Below, piece by piece: positions 10,294-22,059 of a stretch of 64,000 nt of DNA. Within the stretch, counting starts at the first letter, position 1. Every line of letters begins with the position of its first letter. Position numbers and translations under genes: made by a program. The notes beneath the pieces were generated by a model. That model was given only the letters and a program-made list of their open reading frames with translations, was not told the DNA's origin and did not search any database. The DNA is from Paenibacillus humicola (lineage in GTDB: Bacteria > Bacillota > Bacilli > Paenibacillales > Paenibacillaceae), in assembly GCF_028826105.1 (NCBI RefSeq), contig NZ_JAQGPL010000001.1, forward strand, positions 683,501 through 747,500, read 5' to 3'.

Positions 10294-10552
10294 ATTTGCA
10301 GGGATCTGTTCCGCTGCTGGCGGAACCGGAACCGGCAGCGCCGAGGGATCCGTTCCGGCTAGCGCAAATCCATTTGTGGCCGCCCGACTGCCGCCCGCTC
10401 TGAAGCTTCACCTTTACCGGCTGCCCGTCTGCCAGCCGCTTTGAAGCCGCTCGTTTACCGGCTGCTCATCCGCCGACCGCACGTCTGCGGTCCCCCGTTC
10501 GGGGCCGCTCGTCCGAGGGCCGGACACGTTAAGCGTTTTCTCGACTTTTCTA
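10294..10552. other. Spacer with a degenerate 41-bp duplication
   Basis: Two loosely matching units containing TTTACCGGCTGC lie at about 10388-10470. No gene is visible before the pbuG promoter. Confidence 0.5.
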
Positions 10553-10582
10553 TTGACCGTGTTGTCGAATCCGCTTTAGAAT
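10553..10582 (+). promoter_or_regulatory. Promoter of the pbuG leader
   Basis: TTGACC at 10553-10558 and TAGAAT at 10577-10582 are separated by 18 bp. They place the transcription start shortly before the riboswitch aptamer. Confidence 0.75.
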
Positions 10583-10611
10583 GGGCTTGTCCATAACGAC
10601 AATCAGCAGCT

Positions 10612-10684
10612 CTTTTCGTATAATCCCGGGAATAGGGCCCGGGAGTTTCTACGAGGTCACCGCAAATGATCCGGCTACGAAAAG
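10612..10684 (+). promoter_or_regulatory. Guanine-type purine riboswitch (pbuG leader)
   Basis: P1 is CTTTTCGTA (10612-10620) paired with TACGAAAAG (10676-10684). The conserved TATAATC, the P2 arm with GGGAATAGGGCCCGGGAG, the core TTTCTACGAGG and the P3 arm all follow in order. The pyrimidine that selects the ligand (position 74 in xpt numbering) is C, predicting guanine or hypoxanthine. The junction reads GGCTAC where GACTAC is usual, an A73G-type change. Ligand binding should stabilise P1 and free the terminator that follows, lowering permease expression when purines are plentiful. Confidence 0.92.
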
Positions 10685-10687
10685 CTT

Positions 10688-10734
10688 GAAAAGGCGCGCA
10701 GCTTCCGGTCCGCTGCGTTACCTTTTCTCGTTTT
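10688..10734 (+). terminator. Riboswitch-controlled terminator
   Basis: GAAAAGGCGCGCAGC pairs with GCTGCGTTACCTTTTC and is followed by TCGTTTTG. It begins four bases after P1, so competition with P1 for the intervening bases is the likely switch. Confidence 0.75.
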
Positions 10735-10911
10735 GTGCGGAACCTGGGAGAATGCTGGAAAAGTCTGTCGTCCCGAACGAATCGAAGCGGCTTGTCATGG
10801 TTTGCCGCCGCTTGTTTTCCGGAGGGACTGACGCGCCGCGATGGGCGGCATTCCGCATTCACCCGGGTTTCGTTTGTTCTGATCACATTTTTTGGGGAGG
10901 GCTTATCAAAA

Positions 10912-12309
10912 ATGGGCGGTTTCTTTCGTTTGAAGGAACACGGAACAACGGTAAGAACGGAAATCCTGGCCGGATTGACGACCTTTATGACGATGGCGTA
11001 TATCCTCGCCGTCAACCCGAGCGTCCTTGGCGAAACGGGGCTTAACGCCTACTCGGTGTTTTTGGCGACGGCGCTGGCGGCCGGCATTTTCACGATCGCG
11101 ATGGGCCTGTTCGTCAACTTTCCGGTCGCGCTGGCGCCCGGAATGGGCCTCAACGCCTATTTTGCGACGACGGTGCTCGCTTCGAAAGCGACAGGCTCGC
11201 CGATTACGCCGGAGGTGGCGCTGACGGCTGTCTTCATTTCCGGTATCATCTTTCTCATTCTGACGGTGACGCAGATTCGGCAGATGCTCATCACGGCGGT
11301 GCCGGACAGCCTGAAGAGCGCGATTACGGTCGGCATCGGTCTCTTCATTACGATCATCGGGCTGAAAAACAGCGGGCTCATGACGATCGCGGTCGAAAAT
11401 ACGGTGACGGACATTCCGAAAGGCGTCTTCGCCGACGTGCTCGGCTTCGAAACGGTGTTTCACATGGGCAGCTTGGAAACGCCGGGCGTCTATTTGACGC
11501 TGATCGGCCTGCTGCTGATCGGCGTCATGATGGTGCTGCGCGTGCGGGGCGCCATCCTGTGGGGCATCCTGGCCACGACGATCATCGCCATCGCGACCGG
11601 CAACGTCGATGTGGACGCCAAGCTGCAGGGCGCCAGCTGGTCGCCGGATTTTGCGCAGCTGAACTTCTGGGATTTCGACTGGAACGGCGTATGGCAGACC
11701 GGGCTCGTGTCCGTGATTGCGACGTTCACGTTCGTCGAGCTGTTCGATACGTTCGGTACGCTGCTCGGAACGGCGAGCCGCGCCGGCATCATGAAAAATC
11801 CGGAAGAAGGCCGCAAACGCGTCGGCAAGGCGATGTTCGTCGATGCGATCGGCGTCAGCGGCGGCGCAATGCTCGGAACGAGCACGGTGACGGCCTATGT
11901 CGAGAGCGCATCCGGCGTCGCCCAGGGCGGCCGGACCGGTCTGACCGCCGTTTCGACGGGCATCGCTTTTCTGATCGCACTGTTCCTTTGGCCGGTCGTT
12001 TCGCTTATCCCCGATGCCGCGACGGCCGCCGCGCTGATCATCGTCGGCGTGCTGATGATGCAATCGGTCAAGGATATCGATTTCGGCGATATGGTGTATG
12101 CGATCCCGGCCTTCCTCACGATCGCGTTTATGCCGTTTACGTACAATATCGCCAACGGCATTTCGCTCGGCATCGTCTCGTATGTCGTGCTGGCCACAGT
12201 GGCGAACGTTACGGGCAAGGGCAACGGCAAGTACAGGGTGCACTGGCTGATGTGGATTCTCGCGGTTCTCATTATCGCGCGCTACGGGTTTATCGGCAGC
12301 CAGGGGTAA
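10912..12309 (+). CDS. pbuG: Hypoxanthine/guanine permease (NCS2, AzgA-type)
   Basis: A 465-residue purine permease of the plasma membrane with about 12-14 membrane segments. It imports hypoxanthine and guanine by proton symport. Family signatures include the N-terminal EILAGLTTFMTMAYILAVNP, GMGLNAYF and ASGVAQGGRTGLTAV. The frame is open for 59 codons upstream, but the ATG at 10912 follows GGGGAGG and starts the family-typical MGGFFRLKEHGT. About 320 bases of leader separate the transcription start from the gene; only the first half is explained by the riboswitch. A terminator at 12350 separates it from the purine operon. Confidence 0.96.
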   Translation: MGGFFRLKEHGTTVRTEILAGLTTFMTMAYILAVNPSVLGETGLNAYSVFLATALAAGIFTIAMGLFVNFPVALAPGMGLNAYFATTVLASKATGSPITPEVALTAVFISGIIFLILTVTQIRQMLITAVPDSLKSAITVGIGLFITIIGLKNSGLMTIAVENTVTDIPKGVFADVLGFETVFHMGSLETPGVYLTLIGLLLIGVMMVLRVRGAILWGILATTIIAIATGNVDVDAKLQGASWSPDFAQLNFWDFDWNGVWQTGLVSVIATFTFVELFDTFGTLLGTASRAGIMKNPEEGRKRVGKAMFVDAIGVSGGAMLGTSTVTAYVESASGVAQGGRTGLTAVSTGIAFLIALFLWPVVSLIPDAATAAALIIVGVLMMQSVKDIDFGDMVYAIPAFLTIAFMPFTYNIANGISLGIVSYVVLATVANVTGKGNGKYRVHWLMWILAVLIIARYGFIGSQG

Positions 12310-12349
12310 CGCGGCATTGGCGCGCCGGACCGGGCACGCCAAACACATG

Positions 12350-12396
12350 AGGAAGTTCCGCCGGCTTGGAAGCAGGCTCTGCGGGACTTCCCTTTT
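12350..12396 (+). terminator. Intrinsic terminator of pbuG
   Basis: GGAAGTTCCGC pairs with GCGGGACTTCC and is followed by CTTTTAAAA. Confidence 0.85.
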
Positions 12397-12552
12397 AAAA
12401 GGTAAGGTATGCTCCCTGCAGATCGGAGCAAGCTATACGAAAGCGTTAAATCCCTGGACCATGGACAAAATGCGGCCGCACCGGCGGTATTGAAGCCGGC
12501 TAGTTTCCGACTGGCGGTTATGGTCGTAAACGGCGGAATTCGATACATGACG

Positions 12553-12599
12553 GAAAAACGAACTTTTATAAAAGGTGGCTCGATAAATGTTCGTATTTA
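12553..12599 (+). promoter_or_regulatory. PurR operator: two inverted PurBoxes
   Basis: The half sites are ACGAACTTTTA (core CGAAC 12559-12563) and AAATGTTCGTA (core GTTCG 12589-12593), inverted, with 25 bases between the cores. In B. subtilis, PurR binds two inverted PurBoxes with central CGAA and a gap of 16-17 bases between the extended boxes, which matches this spacing. The site lies just upstream of the -35 box, also as in Bacillus. PurR repression is relieved by PRPP, so this operator would report adenine nucleotide status. Confidence 0.78.
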
Positions 12600-12601
12600 G
12601 G

Positions 12602-12630
12602 TTGACAGGCGTAGGGCGGTTGAGTAAACT
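12602..12630 (+). promoter_or_regulatory. Promoter of the purine operon
   Basis: TTGACA at 12602-12607 and TAAACT at 12625-12630 are separated by 17 bp. Transcription would start near 12637, eleven bases before the aptamer. Confidence 0.82.
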
Positions 12631-12647
12631 GAATTTGTGCATGAGCA

Positions 12648-12716
12648 GTTCGTATATATTCGGGAATAAGGCCCGGACGTTTCTACCCGAAAACCGCAAA
12701 TTTTCGGACTACGAGC
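12648..12716 (+). promoter_or_regulatory. Guanine riboswitch of the purine operon
   Basis: P1 is GTTCGTA (12648-12654) with TACGAGC (12710-12716). P2 contains GGGAATAAGGCCCGG, the core is TTTCTACCC, and P3 is GAAAACCGCAAATTTTC. The ligand-selecting base is C in GGACTACG, so guanine or hypoxanthine is predicted. Together with the PurBoxes this gives control of initiation (PurR, PRPP) and of elongation (guanine), as in B. subtilis. Confidence 0.93.
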
Positions 12717-12731
12717 GCGAGTTGAAGAGAT

Positions 12732-12858
12732 GAGGTTGCCCCGGTTCGGGGCAGCCTCGGCCTGTCTTTTGGGAGGGATGAAATGACCCTCCTTTACGGC
12801 CGTTCGTGTCCCGCAGCCGTTTTCCGACCGGAAACACCGCTGGCGGGATTTTTATTTT
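12732..12858 (+). terminator. Two leader hairpins, the second an intrinsic terminator
   Basis: The first hairpin pairs GAGGTTGCCCCG (12732-12743) with CGGGGCAGCCTC (12747-12758) and has only a weak T-run. The second pairs TCCCGCAGCCG near 12809 with CGCTGGCGGGA and is followed by TTTTTATTTT. The second is the better terminator. Which one answers to the aptamer is not clear from pairing alone. Confidence 0.65.
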
Positions 12859-12911
12859 CCTGAATATGTCGTTTATTTCCATACTCTCTCTATAGAAGGC
12901 AGGTTTTTGCG

Positions 12912-13397
12912 ATGTCAGCGAAAGTGGGCGTCATCATGGGCAGCAAATCGGACTGGGAGACGATGAAGCTTGCCTGCGATATTCTGGACGAGCTCCACAT
13001 TCCGTATGAGAAAAAGGTCGTCTCGGCGCACCGGACGCCGGACCTGATGTTCGAATATGCGGAAACCGCCGCCGCCCGCGGCCTGAAAGTCATTATCGCC
13101 GGTGCCGGCGGCGCGGCGCATTTGCCGGGCATGGTCGCCGCGAAGACGGTTCTGCCCGTTATTGGCGTGCCCGTCAAGTCGTCGAGCCTGAGCGGGCTCG
13201 ATTCGCTTTTGTCGATCGTGCAGATGCCGGGCGGCATTCCGGTCGCCACCGTGGCGATCGGCAATGCCGGCGGCACGAACGCAGGGCTGCTCGCGGCGCA
13301 AATGCTCGGAGCGTTCGACCCTGAGGTGCAGGCGCGCGTACAGGCGCGGCGCGACCGCATCCGGCGCGAAGTGATGGAAAGCGGCGAGACGCTATGA
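12912..13397 (+). CDS. purE: N5-carboxyaminoimidazole ribonucleotide mutase
   Basis: A 161-residue class I PurE that moves the carboxylate of N5-CAIR to give CAIR, working after PurK. The N-terminal [13 protein letters not shown] binds the substrate phosphate, and the conserved SAHRTP carries the catalytic His. The later [14 protein letters not shown] and PVIGVPV are also typical. It is the first gene of the operon, and its stop overlaps the purK start as ATGA. Confidence 0.97.
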   Translation: MSAKVGVIMGSKSDWETMKLACDILDELHIPYEKKVVSAHRTPDLMFEYAETAAARGLKVIIAGAGGAAHLPGMVAAKTVLPVIGVPVKSSSLSGLDSLLSIVQMPGGIPVATVAIGNAGGTNAGLLAAQMLGAFDPEVQARVQARRDRIRREVMESGETL

Positions 13398-14611
13398 GCG
13401 GGACGAACGGGCCGGTCGGAGAACGGTTAGCGCCCGGTGTACCCGGCGACCGCGCAGACGGCGCGAAGGTCATTTTGCCCGGCGCGACGGTCGGTATCCT
13501 CGGCGGCGGCCAGCTCGGCCGGATGATGGCGAATGCCGGCAGCGCGATGGGCTACCGCTTCGTCGCGCTCGATCCGACGCCGGACGCGCCGTGCGGGCAG
13601 GTGGCCGAGCAGATCGTCGCCGCCTACGACGACCGCGAAGCGGCGCGCGAGCTGGCCCGGCGCGCCGACGTCATCACGTACGAATTCGAAAATGTCGATG
13701 CGGGCGTCGCCGCCATGCTCAAGGAGGAATCGTACGTGCCGCAGGGCAGCGGGCTGCTGTATACGACGCAGCACCGGCTGCGCGAGAAGCGGGCGATCGA
13801 GGCGGCAGGAGTGCGCGTAGCCCCTTACGCCGAAATCCGCAGCGCGGACGAGCTGCGCGAGGCCGCGGAGCGCTTCGGCCTGCCTTGCGTACTGAAAACC
13901 GCGACCGGCGGCTATGACGGCAAGGGACAATGGGTCATCCGCAGCATGGACGAAACCGGCGAAGCGTTCGAAACGCTGAGCAAGGCGCGGACGGAGCTCG
14001 TGCTCGAGCAGTTTATCCGCTTCGAGAAGGAGCTGTCCGTCATCGCGGCGAGAAATCCGCAGGGCGAAATCCGGACGTTCCCGGCTGCCGAGAACATCCA
14101 CGTCGAGAACATTTTGCACCTGTCGATCGTGCCCGCCCGCGTGAACGCCGCCGTCCTGGCGGAAGCGGAGAAGCTGGCCGCCCGCATCGCGGAAGGGCTC
14201 GGCGTCGTCGGGCTGATCGCGGTCGAAATGTTTCTGACCGCGGACGGCGGGATCTTCGTCAACGAGCTGGCGCCGCGGCCGCACAACAGCGGCCACTACA
14301 CGATGGAGGCGTGCCGCACGTCGCAGTTCGAGCAGCACATCCGTGCCGTCTGCGGCCTGCCGCTCGGCGACCCGTCGCTGATGTCGCCGGTCGTCATGGC
14401 GAACGTGCTCGGCGAGCATGTCGGCCCGCTGCTGGAATGGATGGCGGCGCCCGACGAGGCTGCCGCGCGGCTCGGCGCCGCGCCGAAGGTGCATTTGTAC
14501 GGCAAGCATGAAGCGAAGCATAAACGGAAGATGGGCCACGTCAACGTGCTGGCGAAGGATACGGACACCGCGCTGGCCTGGATATCCGAAACGAATATTT
14601 GGAGGGTTTGA
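13394..14611 (+). CDS. purK: N5-carboxyaminoimidazole ribonucleotide synthase
   Basis: A 405-residue ATP-grasp enzyme that makes N5-CAIR from AIR, ATP and bicarbonate. A glycine-rich start ([17 protein letters not shown]) lies about 35 residues in; ahead of it is a short non-conserved extension. The ATP-grasp domain contains [12 protein letters not shown] and the metal-binding end [16 protein letters not shown]. It overlaps purE by four bases and is followed six bases later by purB. Confidence 0.97.
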   Translation: MSGTNGPVGERLAPGVPGDRADGAKVILPGATVGILGGGQLGRMMANAGSAMGYRFVALDPTPDAPCGQVAEQIVAAYDDREAARELARRADVITYEFENVDAGVAAMLKEESYVPQGSGLLYTTQHRLREKRAIEAAGVRVAPYAEIRSADELREAAERFGLPCVLKTATGGYDGKGQWVIRSMDETGEAFETLSKARTELVLEQFIRFEKELSVIAARNPQGEIRTFPAAENIHVENILHLSIVPARVNAAVLAEAEKLAARIAEGLGVVGLIAVEMFLTADGGIFVNELAPRPHNSGHYTMEACRTSQFEQHIRAVCGLPLGDPSLMSPVVMANVLGEHVGPLLEWMAAPDEAAARLGAAPKVHLYGKHEAKHKRKMGHVNVLAKDTDTALAWISETNIWRV

Positions 14612-14617
14612 TAGGCG

Positions 14618-15913
14618 ATGTTGGAACGGTACAGCAGACCGGAAATGAGAGCGATTTGGACCGAGGAGAACAAATTCAAAGCATGGCTCGAGGTCGAGCT
14701 TTGCGCCTGCGAAGCGTGGGTGGAGCTCGGCGCGATACCGCGCGAGGACGCCGAAGCGCTGCGCAGCGGCGCAACCTTTAACATCGACCGCATCAACGAA
14801 ATCGAGCAGGAGACGCGCCACGACGTCATCGCCTTTACGCGCGCCGTTTCCGAGACCGTCGGCCCGGAGCGCAAATGGGTCCATTACGGCCTGACGTCGA
14901 CGGACGTCGTCGATACGGCGCTCGGCTATCTGCTCCGCCAGGCGAACGCGATTTTGGAAAAGGACATCCTGAACTTCATCGACATTCTCCGCGTCCAGGC
15001 GGTCGCCTACAAGGATACGCCGATGATGGGCAGGACCCACGGCGTTCATGCGGAGCCGACGACCTTCGGTCTTAAGGTTGCGCTCTGGTACGAAGAGATG
15101 AAGCGAAACCTCGAGCGGTTCCGCCATGCGGCCGGCGGCGTCCAGTTCGGCAAAATTTCCGGCGCGGTCGGGACGTACGCCAACATCGATCCGTTCGTCG
15201 AGCAGTTCGTCTGCGAGAAGCTCGGCATTTCGCCGGCGCCGATCTCGACCCAGACGCTGCAGCGCGACCGCCACGCGGAATATATGGCGACGCTCGCCCT
15301 CATCGCGACGTCGCTCGACAAGTTCGCGACGGAAATCCGCGCCCTGCAGAAGAGCGAGTTCCGCGAAGTGGAGGAGCCGTTCGCCAAAGGGCAGAAGGGC
15401 TCGTCCGCGATGCCGCACAAACGCAATCCGATCGGCTGCGAGAACATTTCCGGCCTGGCCCGCGTCATCCGCGGCCATATGATTTCCGCCTATGAGAACG
15501 TCACGCTCTGGCACGAGCGCGACATCAGCCACTCCTCGGTGGAGCGTATCATTTTGCCGGATGCGACGATGCTGCTGAACTATATGCTGAACCGGCTCGG
15601 CAACATTATCAAGAACCTGACTGTATTCCCGGAAAACATGAAACGCAACATGCAGCGCACTTACGGCGTGCCGTTCTCCGGCCGCGTGCTGACGAAGCTG
15701 ATCGACAAGGGCTTCAGCCGCGAGCGGGCGTACGACACCGTTCAGCCGCGCGCGATGCAGGCGTGGGAGGAACAGCGCCAGTTCCGCGACATCATTGAAG
15801 CGTCGCCGGAAATTACGGAGGTGCTGTCGCCGGAAGAGATCGACGACTGCTTCAACCCGGCGTGGCATCTGAAGCATGTCGATACGATTTTCAAACGTCT
15901 CGGATTGATCTGA
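14618..15913 (+). CDS. purB: Adenylosuccinate lyase
   Basis: A 431-residue lyase that acts twice in purine synthesis, on SAICAR and on adenylosuccinate. It carries the signature [12 protein letters not shown] with the catalytic serine loop, the TSTDVVDT region and the [12 protein letters not shown] region with the general acid His. The length is standard. After it there is a 144-base gap before purC, longer than most spacings in this operon, with no terminator seen. Confidence 0.98.
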   Translation: MLERYSRPEMRAIWTEENKFKAWLEVELCACEAWVELGAIPREDAEALRSGATFNIDRINEIEQETRHDVIAFTRAVSETVGPERKWVHYGLTSTDVVDTALGYLLRQANAILEKDILNFIDILRVQAVAYKDTPMMGRTHGVHAEPTTFGLKVALWYEEMKRNLERFRHAAGGVQFGKISGAVGTYANIDPFVEQFVCEKLGISPAPISTQTLQRDRHAEYMATLALIATSLDKFATEIRALQKSEFREVEEPFAKGQKGSSAMPHKRNPIGCENISGLARVIRGHMISAYENVTLWHERDISHSSVERIILPDATMLLNYMLNRLGNIIKNLTVFPENMKRNMQRTYGVPFSGRVLTKLIDKGFSRERAYDTVQPRAMQAWEEQRQFRDIIEASPEITEVLSPEEIDDCFNPAWHLKHVDTIFKRLGLI

Positions 15914-16057
15914 CGCGTCAGCCGCGCCGCCCGCTTTCTTCACGGATTGCCGGGCGGGAAGTGGGTGACGCGGATAAGCATGCCGCAGGTACGGGCTGCG
16001 CCGGACAGGCTTTTCACGAGCCGGTACACGCGGCAGATGAAAGGGAGCGAGATAACG

Positions 16058-16948
16058 ATGACTGCACAAGCGCTGTCCACGGCGGCCGATTATGTGAAAG
16101 CGCCGCTGCTGTATAAAGGCAAGGTGCGCGAGCTGTACGATCTGGGCGAGCATTATTTGATCGTCGTCACCGACCGCATCAGCGCGTTCGATTACGTGCT
16201 CGAACCGGCGGTGCCGGAGAAGGGCAGCGTGCTGAACCGCCTGTCGGCGTTCTGGTTCGAGCAGACGAAAGGGATCCAGCCGAACCACGTCGTCCATACG
16301 GATGTGAGCCGGCTCGGCGATCTCGTGACGGAGCCGGAGCTATTGAAAAACCGCATCATGGTCACGAAAAAAGCGGAGCGCATCGACATCGAATGCGTCG
16401 TCCGCGGCTATATCACGGGCGGCGGTTGGAGACAATATACCAAAACGTCGGCGGTGAACGGCATTCCGCTGCCGGCGGGCATGCACAAGAACGAGCGCTT
16501 CGAGCGCCCGCTCTTCACGCCGGCGGCCAAAAACGACGTCGGCCACGACGAAGATATTTCGTTCGAACGGATGCAGGAGCTGGTCGGCGTCGAGCTGGCA
16601 GAAGAGCTGTGCGACCGCAGCGTGAAGCTGTACGAATTCGCGCGCGCCTACTGCGAAGAGCGCGGCATCATTCTGGCCGACTGCAAATTCGAGTTCGGCC
16701 TTATCGACGGTCAAGTCATTCTCATCGACGAAATTTTTACGCCCGACGCTTCCCGGTTTTGGGCGAAAGAAAACTACGCATACGACATCGAGATCGACAG
16801 CATGGACAAAGAGCCGGTGCGCAGCTACCTGGCCGCATCGGACTGGGATCAGAACAGCAAGCCCGACCCGCTGCCGGCCCGCGTCGTTGAAGAAACGACC
16901 CGCCGTTATCTCGAGATCTACCGCCGCTTGACGGGCGAATCGCTGTAG
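16058..16948 (+). CDS. purC: SAICAR synthetase
   Basis: A 296-residue enzyme joining CAIR and aspartate. The start is placed at the ATG at 16058, preceded by AAGGGAGCGAG. An upstream in-frame extension of 37 codons looks non-conserved. Family motifs are LLYKGKVRELYD, DRISAFDYV, ECVVRGYITGGGW and DCKFEFG. At 296 residues it is of the longer type than the about 240 residues of B. subtilis PurC. Confidence 0.95.
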   Translation: MTAQALSTAADYVKAPLLYKGKVRELYDLGEHYLIVVTDRISAFDYVLEPAVPEKGSVLNRLSAFWFEQTKGIQPNHVVHTDVSRLGDLVTEPELLKNRIMVTKKAERIDIECVVRGYITGGGWRQYTKTSAVNGIPLPAGMHKNERFERPLFTPAAKNDVGHDEDISFERMQELVGVELAEELCDRSVKLYEFARAYCEERGIILADCKFEFGLIDGQVILIDEIFTPDASRFWAKENYAYDIEIDSMDKEPVRSYLAASDWDQNSKPDPLPARVVEETTRRYLEIYRRLTGESL

Positions 16949-17007
16949 CGGAAGCCGCCGGCGGAAAAGCATAAGCTTCACCGGACGGACATGGCAATCA
17001 TTCACGC

Positions 17008-17031
17008 GCGGGGCAAGCAAAGATGCCCCGC
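17008..17031 (+). other. Intercistronic hairpin between purC and purS
   Basis: GCGGGGCA pairs perfectly with TGCCCCGC around an 8-base loop. There is no T-run, so it is not a terminator. It may mark mRNA processing or partial attenuation. Confidence 0.5.
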
Positions 17032-17066
17032 ATCCCATAACCATTTTATCGGAGGCGACCCACCCC

Positions 17067-17309
17067 ATGAAAGCGAAGGTTTACGTGACGATCAAACAAA
17101 ACGTGCTCGATCCGCAAGGCAGCGCCGTCCAGGGCGCGCTGCATTCGATGGGCTTCGGCGAAGTCGGCAGGGTGCGCATCGGCAAATATCTCGAGCTGGA
17201 GCTCGAAACCAGCGATCGCGCGGAAGCCGAAACGCGCCTGAAGACGATGTGCGAGAAGCTGCTGGCCAACACGGTCGTCGAAGATTACCGATTCGAATTG
17301 GAGGGCTGA
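17067..17309 (+). CDS. purS: FGAM synthase subunit PurS
   Basis: An 80-residue protein, the small structural subunit that links PurL and PurQ in the Gram-positive FGAM synthase complex. The start [20 protein letters not shown] is the family signature. It has a good GGAGG site and lies five bases before purQ. Confidence 0.96.
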   Translation: MKAKVYVTIKQNVLDPQGSAVQGALHSMGFGEVGRVRIGKYLELELETSDRAEAETRLKTMCEKLLANTVVEDYRFELEG

Positions 17310-17313
17310 ACCG

Positions 17314-17986
17314 ATGAAGTTCGCGGTACTCGTTTTCCCCGGCTCCAACTGCGATATCGACTGCTACAAGGCGGTGGAAGACACGATCGGCCAGGAGGTC
17401 GACTACGTCTGGCATACGGCAACCGATCTCTCGGCCTACGACGCGATTCTCGTGCCGGGCGGTTTCTCCTACGGCGATTATTTGCGCTGCGGCGCAATCG
17501 CCCGTTTCGCCCCGGTCATGAGCGAGGTGGTCAAAGCGGCCGAGCAGGGCAAATTTATTCTCGGCATTTGCAACGGCTTCCAGATTCTTACTGAGGCGGG
17601 GCTGCTGCCGGGGGCGCTGCTGCGCAACAGCGGCATGCAGTTCCGCTGCCACAGCGCGCTGCTTGAGGTGGTCAACAACGCGACGCCGTTCACGAACCAA
17701 TTCGCGAAGGGCGAAATCGTCGATATCCCGATCGCGCACGGCGAAGGCAATTACTACTGCGACGAGGAAACGCTGGCGAAGCTCGAGGCGAACGGGCAGG
17801 TCGTGTTCCGTTACAAAGCGGGGGCAAACCCGAACGGATCCGTGAACGGTATCGCGGGAATTTGCAGCGAGCGCGGCAACGTCGTCGGCATGATGCCGCA
17901 CCCGGAGCGCGCGATCGATCAGCTGCTCGGCTCGGAGGACGGCAAACGGATGTTTACTTCGATTTTGAACGCATGGAGGGAACGGC

Positions 17987-18009
<23 letters not shown>
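17314..18009 (+). CDS. purQ: FGAM synthase glutaminase subunit PurQ
   Basis: A 231-residue class I glutamine amidotransferase that supplies ammonia to PurL. The nucleophile is Cys86 in GICNGFQIL, and the His/Glu pair is in MMPHPERA. The N-terminal [13 protein letters not shown] is typical. Its last 23 bases overlap the purL start, implying coupled translation of the complex. Confidence 0.97.
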
Positions 18010-20214
<2,205 letters not shown>

Positions 20215-20230
<16 letters not shown>

Positions 20231-21696
20231 AGCAGCTGCCGAAGCTGTGGACCGGCAGCCATTATAACGAAGGCATCGGGCGGGACGACATATTCGACAA
20301 GCTGCGCGAGGAATGCGGCGTATTCGGCGTCTGGGGCATTCCGGACGCCGCCCAGCTTGCCTATTACGGCCTTCACGCGCTGCAGCACCGCGGCGAGGAA
20401 AGCTCCGGCATCTGCACGGTCGACCTCGACAAGGGCGGCCGGTTTACGTACCACCGGGGCATGGGGCTCGTCAAGGAAGTATTCGATAAGCACCGGCTCG
20501 ACGCGCTCGAAGGCAACATGGCGATCGGCCACGTCCGTTATTCGACCGCCGGCGAGAGCCGGCTGGCGAATGCGCAGCCGCTCGTCTTTAAATACCGTTC
20601 CGGGGATCTGGCCGTAGCGACGAACGGCAACATCGTCAACGCTCCCGCCATCCGGGAGGAGCTGGAGGAGCTCGGGTCGATTTTCCAAACAACGAGCGAT
20701 ACAGAGGTTATCGCCCACCTGATCGCCCGTTCGGGCAAAGACTTCGTTACGGCGGCGAAAGAAGCGCTGCAGCGGATTATCGGCGGCTTCGCGTTCCTGA
20801 TCATGACGAACGACATGCTGCTCGTCGCGTCCGATGCCCACGGCCTTCGCCCGCTGGTGATGGGCAAGCTCGGCAAGGGCTTCGTCTTCGCTTCGGAGAC
20901 GTGCGCGCTCGAGACGGTCGGAGCCGAATACGTCCGCGACGTTCAGCCGGGCGAGCTGCTCGTTCTGGACCGCGACGGCCTGCGCGAGGACCGTTTTGCG
21001 GACAATGCGCAGCGCGCGACATGCGCGATGGAATATATTTATTTTGCCCGGCCGGACAGCGACATTAACGGCATTAACCTTCATTCCTCCCGCAAACGGA
21101 TGGGTCAGCAGCTAGCGATCGAATCGTTCGTCGACGCGGATATCGTGACCGGCGTCCCGGACTCGAGCATCTCGGCGGCGATCGGCTATGCGGAGCAGAC
21201 GGGCATTCCGTACGAGCTGGGGCTGATCAAAAACAAGTACACCGGCCGCACGTTTATCCAGCCGTCCCAGGAGCTTCGCGAGAAGGGCGTGAAAATGAAG
21301 CTGTCCGCCGTCCGCAAGGTCGTCGAGGGCAAGCGCGTCGTCATGATCGACGATTCGATCGTGCGCGGCACGACGTCGCTGCGCATCGTGAACATGCTGC
21401 GGGAAGCGGGCGCGACCGAGGTGCATGTGCGCATTTCGTCGCCGCCGTTCGCGAATCCGTGCTACTACGGCATCGACACGCCGGACCGCAAGCAGCTGAT
21501 CGCCTCGCAGAAAACGGTGGAGGAAATCCGCAGGGCGATCAACGCGGACTCGCTTTATTTTCTGAGCGAGGAAGGGCTGGTCGAGGCGATCGGCGGCAAC
21601 GACGGGCTGAAAAATCGCGGCTTGTGCATGGCCTGCTTCAACAACGATTATCCGACCGAGGTCGACGAAAGCTCGGACAAGAGCTGCAGCTGCTGA
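20215..21696 (+). CDS. purF: Amidophosphoribosyltransferase
   Basis: A 493-residue enzyme that starts the pathway, turning PRPP and glutamine into phosphoribosylamine. The ATG at 20215 lies inside purL; further upstream the frame is only purL in another phase. The catalytic N-terminal Cys is expected at Cys34 in [11 protein letters not shown], so 33 residues must be removed, more than the 11 of B. subtilis PurF. The PRPP loop is [14 protein letters not shown]. Cysteines near the end ([14 protein letters not shown]) fit the 4Fe-4S cluster of this class. Confidence 0.96.
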
Positions 21697-21784
21697 CGCG
21701 CACTTTGCGGGCAGCGTTAACCGTGGAGCCTCGGCGGAGCAGGCGCGCACTGGATTTCGCGAATATGCCCCGGTCCGCATAACG

Positions 21785-21960
21785 GTGTGGCCGGGTTTGC
21801 TCCGGCATGCTCGCCGGGGCAAGCCCATCCTCCTAACGGCTGCGGTCGGGATCGCTCCGGCAATGCTTGCTGCGGTAAGGCGACTTACGGCTGTGGCCGG
21901 GGCCGCTCCGGCAATGCTCGCCGTGGTAAGGCGACTTACGGCTGCCGCCGGGATCGCGCC
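21785..21960 (+). repeat. Tandem repeat in the purF-purM spacer
   Basis: Two clear units begin with GCTCCGGCAATGCT at 21854 and 21905 (period 51 bp), and a more diverged unit precedes them near 21790. Each carries AAGGCGACTTACGGCTG or a variant. The spacer is 363 bases, unusual inside this tightly packed operon. No gene or terminator is visible in it. Confidence 0.75.
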
Positions 21961-22059
21961 CGGTTTCTCGCCGCGACGATTCGAACGGGAATATGTGATG
22001 ACATCCTCTTTTTACGGGATGAAGCTTTAACAAGGTGAACGATAAAGGAGCTGAACCAG

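Noticed and set aside
10501..10560. PurBoxes upstream of pbuG
   Set aside because: No pair of CGAAC-type half sites with the right orientation and spacing was found.
10906..12348. A 480-codon minus-strand frame opposite pbuG
   Set aside because: Antisense shadow of a membrane-protein gene; extremely rich in Asp, His, Arg and Gln.
13427..16297. A 956-codon minus-strand open frame opposite purK, purB and purC
   Set aside because: It mirrors the codon structure of GC-rich genes on the plus strand, crosses three real genes and has no family features.
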